Assembly: GCA_022511485.1 (NCBI GenBank)
Contig: JAFLUJ010000069.1
Location: 1-11,944, forward strand
Origin: Oscillospiraceae bacterium
GTDB lineage: Bacteria > Bacillota > Clostridia > Oscillospirales > Ruminococcaceae
DNA: 11,944 nucleotides
Direction of reading: 5' to 3'
Part shown: positions 1 to 5,521 of the stretch, in pieces
Layout: each line of letters opens with the position of its first letter
Numbering within the stretch: position 1 is the stretch's first letter
Position numbers and translations under genes: made by a program
Notes under the pieces: generated by a model
Database searches by the model: none
Told to the model about the DNA's origin: nothing
The model's input: only the letters and a program-made list of their open reading frames with translations

Positions 1-1318
1 GGATAAGAAAATCAAATGTCTCAAAGCAGTTGCTGTTTATTATAGGAAGGTCGTCTTCTCTGCCTGAATGGATCGCATATAACATCTGCATTATTTCTAC
101 AAAGGACATTGAATGTACTTCTTTATGATGTGCAAGATGTGCTGTTCCAAGTGCGGTGTCATATTCACACATCATCAGAACACTCAGATCGCAGTAGTCC
201 CGGAGAGCAGTCTCAGCTTCCCCGCTTATGGAATAATAGCCAACTTTATTGTCATCCCAGTTGTAGTTTGCCGGATAACGGTTTCCAATGGCGTACCATT
301 TGCCGCCGTTGGGACGGTCAGGATAATTATCAAACGGTTCAAGTCCGCCGCAGATACTGTCCCGTATGTTTCTTACTGCATTCTGGACTGTCCTTACGGC
401 GAAGAAGCTGTCAAGCTTTATCTGCTGAGAGGAAGTATTTTTTTTGTAAAGCTCCTGATCATGCAGCTCCGAAAAGCCCTTCTGCATGATCTCCCATATG
501 TCAGCGTAAAGCTTGTCTGCAAGGGAACTTTCCAGATCAAAATTAGCAGTCCTGTCCTTTTCAGTGTAGATTATAAAATCTGAGTATACCTTGTCCCCGG
601 TGCGCCTCATAAGCTCACCGTCCACAAATCTGTCAATGATCGGTTCAATATAAGCGGTGGGGATTCCTATTGCCTTTGCAAGCTCAGGAACGGTGATAGG
701 CTTTTCATATGCAAGAATAAGAAGATTCATTGCTATTTTGTCGTTTCCAACAAGGGAAAAGGGTTCCTCTTTCATTCCGCTTCTTCCGCTGCATGACATA
801 TACAGAGTATCCGGCTCATAGCTTTGTGAGGTGTAATTTTCCATATTAAATTCCTTTCTGATATGCTTTCTTCCTGCGTCAAGACGGCTTTTTATCGTGT
901 TTTCGGGAATATCAAGCTCCGCGGCGATACTTTTGATGCTCTCTCCGTGCATATAGAACCGCACAAGTACCTGACGGTATATCCGGGACTGGTAGGCGAT
1001 ACAGCGGCGTATCTCCTCTGCCTCGGCTGATTTTTCAATGCGGTCGTAGACAGGGTCGTCTATCGGAATGTCCTCAGTAACGTCCAGAGACACTACAGGC
1101 TTCCGGTATTTTCTGCGGAGCATATCGTAATATTTACGGTTCAGGACGACGGTCAGCCATGCAGTGGGATCGTCAATGACTTTTCCTTTTTCCAGTGCTG
1201 TCAGGGCTGCAAGGAGTGTTTCCTGAACCAAGTCCTGGGCATCGGAGATATTTCCGCACTTACGGGCAGCGTATCTTAACAGAAAGTCGGCATGATCGGT
1301 CAAATTTTCTTTTTTCAT
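1..1318 (-). CDS. Sigma-70 family (ECF-like) RNA polymerase sigma factor with C-terminal extension, partial
   Basis: My own reading of the minus strand gives 439 uninterrupted codons from ATG at 1318 to the left edge, so the 3' end is missing. Residues ~9-72 look like sigma region 2, with the DAQDLVQETLLAAL core and the WLTVVLNRKYYDMLRRKY segment. Residues ~103-157 look like region 4, with a helix-turn-helix at IKSIAAELDIPENTIKSRL. Both fit ECF sigma factors, which direct RNA polymerase to alternative promoters. An ordinary ECF sigma would end near residue 160. This one continues for at least 280 residues: a winged-helix-like segment at ~193-255 (ITVPELAKAIGIPTAYIEPI) and an unrecognised domain with WYAIGNRYPANYNWDD near 341-356. 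ATG 1318 is the only in-frame start after an upstream TAA, yet it has no real Shine-Dalgarno. No anti-sigma gene is visible here. The family is fairly sure; the regulon and the extension's role are unknown. Confidence 0.85.
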   Translation of the reverse strand, partial: MKKENLTDHADFLLRYAARKCGNISDAQDLVQETLLAALTALEKGKVIDDPTAWLTVVLNRKYYDMLRRKYRKPVVSLDVTEDIPIDDPVYDRIEKSAEAEEIRRCIAYQSRIYRQVLVRFYMHGESIKSIAAELDIPENTIKSRLDAGRKHIRKEFNMENYTSQSYEPDTLYMSCSGRSGMKEEPFSLVGNDKIAMNLLILAYEKPITVPELAKAIGIPTAYIEPIIDRFVDGELMRRTGDKVYSDFIIYTEKDRTANFDLESSLADKLYADIWEIMQKGFSELHDQELYKKNTSSQQIKLDSFFAVRTVQNAVRNIRDSICGGLEPFDNYPDRPNGGKWYAIGNRYPANYNWDDNKVGYYSISGEAETALRDYCDLSVLMMCEYDTALGTAHLAHHKEVHSMSFVEIMQMLYAIHSGREDDLPIINSNCFETFDFLI

Positions 1319-1320
1319 AA

Positions 1321-1330
1321 GGGGTACCCC
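1321..1330. other. Perfect 10-bp palindrome next to the sigma start codon
   Basis: GGGGTACCCC is self-complementary and ends 2 nt before the sigma ATG, where a Shine-Dalgarno would normally sit. It could be a small operator or could limit ribosome access, or it may be chance. No purine-rich ribosome site replaces it. Confidence 0.35.
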
Positions 1331-1371
1331 ATCAGGAAGTTATTTAAAATAAAAGTACTTTCACTCAGTAT

Positions 1372-1397
1372 GTCGTCTGAAAATCAGAAAGGTTCGC
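1372..1397 (-). promoter_or_regulatory. Candidate ECF-type promoter of the sigma gene
   Basis: On the minus strand GCGAACC is followed by CGAC, so AAC (1394-1392) and CGAC (1375-1372) are separated by 16 nt. This is close to the AAC-N16/17-CGWC layout of promoters used by several Firmicute ECF sigma factors. It lies ~55 nt upstream of the sigma ATG. That would fit autoregulation, which is common for ECF sigmas, but it is one unaligned match and no convincing sigma-A promoter competes with it. Confidence 0.3.
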
Positions 1398-1416
1398 TGG
1401 AAAATCTTTTTATCAG

Positions 1417-1453
1417 AAAAAAATATCGCCGTAAAGGCTTGACCTTCACGGCG
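1417..1453 (-). terminator. Intrinsic terminator of the CAP-domain gene
   Basis: The stem 1427-1437 / 1443-1453 has 11 positions with one A-C mismatch around a 5-nt loop. On the minus strand it is followed by ATA and then a run of seven T. It lies 41 nt after the CAP gene stop and separates it from the sigma gene. Confidence 0.85.
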
Positions 1454-1493
1454 AAAAGTTCTGTTTAAGAAAGTGTGGGACAAAATGTTTTGA

Positions 1494-2438
1494 TCAGCCT
1501 GTGAAAACCTGTACCCAGTAATATGTCCCATTGTACTTTACACAGCCTACACCGATCTTGGTGAAGTTGCTGCTTAAAATATTAGCTTTGTGTCCACTGG
1601 AGCTCATCCAGCTTGACATTACTTCTTCGGCACTTTTCTGACCTGCGGCTATATTTTCTCCGCTGTACACGTTTACGATGCCTGCTTCTTCAAGTGCGGT
1701 AAAGCAGATCGAACCGTCCGGTCTTGTATGAGAAAATTTTTTAAGAAGCTCCTCTGCTCTCATTTCTGCTATTTCATTAAGTGTATCATCGGAAGCAAGC
1801 TCTTTTTTGCCGGCTTTTTTACGCTCCTTATTTACAAGCTCGATCACCTGATCGGTCATGCTCTGTGGGGCAGTTACCTTTACGTTTATTACTTCGGCTG
1901 TGGACTTGCTGTATCCTTTAGCATAGACTTTAAGATCACAAGTGCCTGTAGAGCTTCCTTTGACGGTAAGCTTGATCTTGTCACCGTCCCATGCTCCCCA
2001 TGAAACAGAGCAAACGCTTTTATCGCTTCTGCTGACTGCGATGTCCTTAGAGCCTTTTACTTTAAGGGTTATTGTTGCTGTCTTGCCGCTTTCTATTTCG
2101 ATATTGCTTTTACTTGCAATGATAAAGGACTGCTGTACAGTGACCCTGCATTTCAGCGTTTTACCGCTCGTTTTGGCATAGATATATGTTTCGCCTGTTT
2201 TTTTGCCTATGATATTTGCAGAAGCACCCTCTGACGACTTTACCTCAGCGATCTTGCTGTCCGCAGATGACCATTTTACATCGCCTGAAGCTCCGCTTAC
2301 CTTAAGTGTTACTCCATATCCTATGGGAAGATCAATTTCGGTGGCATTAAGTTTAGGTGAGGCTGCTGCTGAAACAGACACTGCCATCAGAGATACGGTC
2401 ATGATAAGCGCCATGATAACACTAAGTACCTTTTTCAT
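1494..2438 (-). CDS. Secreted CAP/SCP-domain protein with Ig-like (Big2) repeats
   Basis: 314 residues from ATG 2438, chosen because GGAGGAG lies 6 nt upstream; an in-frame TTG at 2453 lies inside the leader and is not needed. Residues 1-~25 form a Sec signal peptide (MKK, hydrophobic core, SVSA-AAS cleavage site). Residues ~30-102 resemble a Big2 bacterial Ig-like fold (VKWSSADSKIAEV, then KTGETYIYAKTSGKTLKCRVTV). Residues ~105-192 resemble a second, more divergent Ig-like domain. Residues ~194-314 are a CAP/SCP domain: SHTRPDG (His237), SGENIAAG (Glu261), SSWMSSSGHKANIL (His283), KIGVGC and YYWVQVF are the typical signatures, including the conserved His/Glu cavity residues. Bacterial CAP proteins of this YkwD-like type are extracellular; their activity is generally not established. 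No LPXTG or membrane anchor is seen, so it is probably released or held by the Ig-like domains. It has its own promoter and terminator. Confidence 0.93.
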   Translation of the reverse strand: MKKVLSVIMALIMTVSLMAVSVSAAASPKLNATEIDLPIGYGVTLKVSGASGDVKWSSADSKIAEVKSSEGASANIIGKKTGETYIYAKTSGKTLKCRVTVQQSFIIASKSNIEIESGKTATITLKVKGSKDIAVSRSDKSVCSVSWGAWDGDKIKLTVKGSSTGTCDLKVYAKGYSKSTAEVINVKVTAPQSMTDQVIELVNKERKKAGKKELASDDTLNEIAEMRAEELLKKFSHTRPDGSICFTALEEAGIVNVYSGENIAAGQKSAEEVMSSWMSSSGHKANILSSNFTKIGVGCVKYNGTYYWVQVFTG

Positions 2439-2444
2439 ATTAAA

Positions 2445-2451
2445 CTCCTCC
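2445..2451 (-). promoter_or_regulatory. Ribosome binding site that sets the CAP gene start
   Basis: GGAGGAG lies 6 nt before ATG 2438. An upstream TTG start would place the ribosome site inside the coding region, so the ATG is preferred. Confidence 0.85.
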
Positions 2452-2485
2452 AAAACTATACATTATTGTAAGCTGTCCTTATAAT

Positions 2486-2514
2486 ATTTTAGCATATTGC
2501 AGCTTTTTTGTCAA
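2486..2514 (-). promoter_or_regulatory. Sigma-A promoter of the CAP gene
   Basis: TTGACA (2514-2509), a 17-bp spacer and TAAAAT (2491-2486), ~50 nt upstream of the CAP ATG. The -35 hexamer contains the TGA stop codon of the upstream esterase gene, so the promoter begins exactly where that gene ends. Confidence 0.85.
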
Positions 2515-3575
2515 TAGCCCATAATATCAATAATTTTCCCGGTAAGCTTTTCAGCCGCTTTGCGATGGGTGACTGCGTTAGGATGTTTTTCCGAGCCGAA
2601 GCCGTCCTCAGGCTTCTGGACATCAAATTCAAGGGTATGGATACGGCTGTCCTTCATGTCTCTGACGGCAGCTTCTATAGCGGGAAAAAGCTCATTACAC
2701 ATCATGCCGAGGGTACAGACTATCACAGCCTCCGGGTTTTTGTTTCGGATATTTTTCAGGAAGTCCATATACGCCTGCTTGAAGCCCTCCAGCCGCTCCG
2801 GAATATCCTTGGTGAAGCTGACGTCATTAGTACCGAGATTTATCACGATAACGTCCGGAACAAAGCTTTTGAAATCCCATGGTATATGATCTTCAATGCC
2901 AAGAGTACCTTCTATTCCTATGTCGGTGTAGTCGTAAAGCTTTGGCATTACCCAACCGTCGTTAGGTTTTTCGGCATTTTCGTCTTTGCAGTCGCTGGAG
3001 TAGACGCCGATAGTGCTCCATGAAATGAGGTGGAAATCCGCTCCCAGCTCACGTGCGGTCAGGGCGGCATAGCTTATGTAAGGATTTTCCGTTGCGGTAC
3101 GGAAGCCCTCCTCTGCGGACTTACCCTCTATGCCGAATCCGCAGGTTATGCTGTCTCCGATAAACTCTATACGGCGGGGCAGGGGATCGGTGGGAGTTAT
3201 CTCTCCGTCGGCGGAAATTCCTGCAATCCCGATCTTGTTGAATGCAGCTTCCGAAAGCTTCATGATACGTATTTTCACGGTCTCCATACGGTCGCTTTTA
3301 TAGATAGGATACTGATTTGTACCTGTATCCACAGGGAAGCGAAGTCTCGGTTCGGGCTCGTCATTCACAAATACGGCAAGGTATCCCTGAAAGATCTCTT
3401 TCCATGGTTCGTCCAGAACCCAGTCTGTCCATATTTCGGCAGTGACCTCTGTGCCGGTGAAAGTAAATTCCACAGAGGAGCAGCTCCAGCTAAGATACCG
3501 TATGCCGTCCCGGAAAAGGCTTCGTCCTATGGTGCGGACGTGTTTGCTGTCTGCGGGATAGATTTCCATGCTCAT
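2511..3575 (-). CDS. SGNH/GDSL hydrolase, carbohydrate esterase family 2-like deacetylase
   Basis: 354 residues from ATG 3575, with an AAGGAAAGGA ribosome site just upstream. The N-terminal ~130 residues look like the beta-sandwich found in CE2 acetyl esterases. The SGNH hydrolase domain follows: block I FIGDSITCGFG (nucleophile Ser142), ISWSTIGVYSS at 185-194 (a CE2-like segment), block III INLGTND (248-251 GTND) and the catalytic His331 in GSEKHPN. Most family members have Asp two residues before this His; here it is Glu329. CE2 enzymes remove O-acetyl groups from plant polysaccharides or from the oligosaccharides derived from them. No signal peptide is present, so this enzyme should act in the cytoplasm on imported acetylated sugars; export by another route cannot be excluded. 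It is the second gene of a unit with the thioesterase, 11 nt apart. The hydrolase class is sure, the CE2 assignment likely, the substrate inferred. Confidence 0.88.
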   Translation of the reverse strand: MSMEIYPADSKHVRTIGRSLFRDGIRYLSWSCSSVEFTFTGTEVTAEIWTDWVLDEPWKEIFQGYLAVFVNDEPEPRLRFPVDTGTNQYPIYKSDRMETVKIRIMKLSEAAFNKIGIAGISADGEITPTDPLPRRIEFIGDSITCGFGIEGKSAEEGFRTATENPYISYAALTARELGADFHLISWSTIGVYSSDCKDENAEKPNDGWVMPKLYDYTDIGIEGTLGIEDHIPWDFKSFVPDVIVINLGTNDVSFTKDIPERLEGFKQAYMDFLKNIRNKNPEAVIVCTLGMMCNELFPAIEAAVRDMKDSRIHTLEFDVQKPEDGFGSEKHPNAVTHRKAAEKLTGKIIDIMGY

Positions 3576-3586
3576 CGTTCCTTTCC

Positions 3587-4024
3587 TTATATTTTGTCGA
3601 GATCTACATCTATATAATCGTAAAATAATTTGTATATTTCCGGGTGATCTTTTTTTGTGCGGACGGGCTTTAAATTAAGATCGGTAAAGCAGTGGAGGGT
3701 CTCTCCGGTTGCCAGAAGCGAGCCGTTCTCCTTGTTTATGACGCGGTAGGTGATCTTCATTTTAAAGCCGTTGAACTCGGATATTTTTGGGATCACGATA
3801 ACTCTGTCCCCGAAGCGGGCGGATATTTTATATTCGCAGGAAGCTCCTAAAACAACTATCATTACTCCTGTGTCTTCCATCTTTTTATATGAAAATCCAG
3901 CTTGTTCCAGGAAGTCTATACGGGCGTCTTCGAACCAGCGGATATAGTTGGAATGGTGGACGATTCCCATTTGGTCTGTTTCGTAGTAGCTTACTCTGTG
4001 TTCGTATAGGTTGATCTTGTCCAT
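3587..4024 (-). CDS. Hotdog-fold acyl-CoA thioesterase, YbgC/4HBT type
   Basis: 145 residues from ATG 4024. The segment YETDQMGIVHHSNYIRWFED (residues 14-33) is the diagnostic active-site motif of YbgC/FadM-like 4-hydroxybenzoyl-CoA thioesterases; Asp17 is the likely catalytic residue. The later GASCEYKISARFGD, KMKITYRV and TGETLHCF segments match the hotdog strands. These small cytoplasmic enzymes hydrolyse acyl-CoA thioesters; the exact substrate cannot be read from the sequence. A start at ATG 4045 is also open, but the predicted transcription start lies only ~7 nt before it and it has no ribosome site, whereas ATG 4024 has AAGGAA 11 nt upstream. First gene of a two-gene unit with the CE2-like esterase. 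Confidence 0.9.
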   Translation of the reverse strand: MDKINLYEHRVSYYETDQMGIVHHSNYIRWFEDARIDFLEQAGFSYKKMEDTGVMIVVLGASCEYKISARFGDRVIVIPKISEFNGFKMKITYRVINKENGSLLATGETLHCFTDLNLKPVRTKKDHPEIYKLFYDYIDVDLDKI

Positions 4025-4035
4025 AAGATATTTCG

Positions 4036-4041
4036 TTCCTT
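4036..4041 (-). promoter_or_regulatory. Ribosome binding site favouring the thioesterase start at 4024
   Basis: AAGGAA precedes ATG 4024 by 11 nt, a slightly long spacing. The alternative ATG 4045 has no such site and would sit almost at the 5' end of the predicted mRNA. Confidence 0.55.
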
Positions 4042-4058
4042 CCATATTTTATACAGTT

Positions 4059-4087
4059 ATTATAGCATATTTTTTCAGTAAAATCAA
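4059..4087 (-). promoter_or_regulatory. Sigma-A promoter of the thioesterase-esterase unit
   Basis: TTGATT (4087-4082), a 17-bp spacer and TATAAT (4064-4059) with TGC just before the -10, an extended -10 element. It is divergent from the radical SAM promoter; the two -35 boxes are 30 bp apart. Confidence 0.88.
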
Positions 4088-4117
4088 TATAGGCACGGGG
4101 AATTTATATTACTGTTA

Positions 4118-4146
4118 TTGACTTTAGGAGACAAATGTAGTATAAT
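4118..4146 (+). promoter_or_regulatory. Sigma-A promoter of the radical SAM gene
   Basis: TTGACT (4118-4123), a 17-bp spacer and TATAAT (4141-4146). The transcript should start near 4153, so any start codon upstream of that, including the in-frame TTG at 4118, is excluded. Confidence 0.88.
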
Positions 4147-4177
4147 TGAAAAAAGTCTTGTTGTGAGGTCGCAGATC

Positions 4178-5518
4178 ATGTATATAAAGCTTATCCAGCC
4201 GAAAATGCGGAAACGTCCCATGGATACTGACATAAAAACCCATATGTCTCCTCCGTTGGGTCTTTATACAATCGCAAATATGTTCAGAGGAGAGCATAAG
4301 GTTTCGGTGGAAAATGAAAATATTGGCAGAGTCAATTTCAATGACCGCCCAGATATTGTTGGGATCTCCGTAACTGTGGACACATTTCCGAGAGCGGCTG
4401 CCATCGCGAAAAAATTCCGCCGAAGAGGAATCCCGGTGGTTGCGGGAGGGATACATATAACAACTGCGTTTAAAACAATACCCTCCGGATGCTTTGACGC
4501 TCTCTGCGTCGGTGCTGCGGAGCTTACATGGCGCGACATTATCGGCGATCTGAAAAAGGGACGTCTTAAGCCTGTATACCGCTGTAAACGCCGTATATCC
4601 GGGACGGATATAATATCTCCCGCTTATGATATGATAAAGAAGGACAACTATCTTTACTGCAATATAATCCATACAAGCAGGGGATGTCCTTTCCGGTGCG
4701 ATTTCTGCTATAACAGCTCTGAGGAAAGATATTATGTAAATCGCCCCGTTGACGATGTCATAAGGGACATCAAAGCTGTGGGAACAAAGCACGTCATGTT
4801 CATTGACGATAATTTTACCGGAAATCCGGCGTGGACAATGGAATTTCTGAAAAGAATAAAGACTATGAAAATAAAATGGAACGCCGCAGTATCAATTGAT
4901 ATTGCGAAACGTCCCAAGCTTCTTGAGCTTATGAAGGAAAGCGGATGCAAGAGCCTTTTTATCGGATTTGAAAGCATTAATGAAAGCTCCGTGACCGGTG
5001 TTCACAAGATCCAGAACCGTACCGCTGAATATGACAGGGCAGTTAAAACGATCCATGACAAGGGGATAATGATAAACGCAAGCTTTGTTTTCGGTCTTGA
5101 CAGCGATACTCCCGATGTTTTTGAAAAAACGCTGGACTGGATCGTCAGGAATAAGATCGAGACTGTCACCTCTCACATTTTAACTCCCTATCCGGGTACA
5201 AAGCTCTATGACGATATGCGGAAAAGCGGACGTATCGTCAAAACGGATCTGTCCCTTTACAATACGGCAAATGTGGTTTTCCGTCCTGCGGGAATGACGC
5301 CGGAACAGCTTTATCAGGGCTATCTTTGGATATACAAAAGCGTTTACAGTCTGCCTTGCATAATAAAACGTATCCCGAAAAACATGGATCAGATCGTGCC
5401 CTATCTGCTGTTTAATCTTTTCTATAGAAAGTTCGGAAGCTTTACAGACATCCTGTGCAGACTGGTTACATATAACAGGATGGGCTATTTTGCGGAAAAG
5501 CTGTCCCGCTACCTGTGA
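4178..5518 (+). CDS. B12-binding-type radical SAM protein
   Basis: 446 residues from ATG 4178, which has GAGG 9 nt upstream and lies ~25 nt after the predicted transcription start. Residues ~1-130 form a Rossmann-like domain of the cobalamin-binding type that precedes class B radical SAM enzymes (PPLGLYTIA at 25-33, PDIVGISV, VVAGGIH). The radical SAM core begins at ~160: Cys170, Cys174 and Cys177 in CPFRCDFC are the CxxxCxxC ligands of the 4Fe-4S cluster that cleaves S-adenosylmethionine. GFES (263-266) and the PYPGT segment are usual later core motifs. The C-terminal ~80 residues are basic and aromatic-rich (PYLLFNLFYRKFG). Related enzymes perform methylations and ring closures in lipid, cofactor and natural-product pathways. 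No partner gene is in the same unit, so the substrate is unknown. Strongly oxygen-sensitive chemistry fits an anaerobe. It ends 3 nt from the stop of the convergent ABC-F gene. Confidence 0.9.
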   Translation: MYIKLIQPKMRKRPMDTDIKTHMSPPLGLYTIANMFRGEHKVSVENENIGRVNFNDRPDIVGISVTVDTFPRAAAIAKKFRRRGIPVVAGGIHITTAFKTIPSGCFDALCVGAAELTWRDIIGDLKKGRLKPVYRCKRRISGTDIISPAYDMIKKDNYLYCNIIHTSRGCPFRCDFCYNSSEERYYVNRPVDDVIRDIKAVGTKHVMFIDDNFTGNPAWTMEFLKRIKTMKIKWNAAVSIDIAKRPKLLELMKESGCKSLFIGFESINESSVTGVHKIQNRTAEYDRAVKTIHDKGIMINASFVFGLDSDTPDVFEKTLDWIVRNKIETVTSHILTPYPGTKLYDDMRKSGRIVKTDLSLYNTANVVFRPAGMTPEQLYQGYLWIYKSVYSLPCIIKRIPKNMDQIVPYLLFNLFYRKFGSFTDILCRLVTYNRMGYFAEKLSRYL

Positions 5519-5521
5519 GGT

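Noticed and set aside
109..583. Plus-strand open frames over the left end
   Set aside because: They overlap a long minus-strand frame with clear sigma factor motifs and have no ribosome sites or recognisable domains.
1315..1332. Five-codon mini frame (MGYPL) overlapping the sigma start as ATGA
   Set aside because: No ribosome site precedes it and it is too short to judge; it arises from the GGGGTACCCC palindrome.
4118..4177. In-frame TTG start for the radical SAM gene at 4118
   Set aside because: It is the -35 hexamer of the gene's own promoter and lies upstream of the predicted transcription start.
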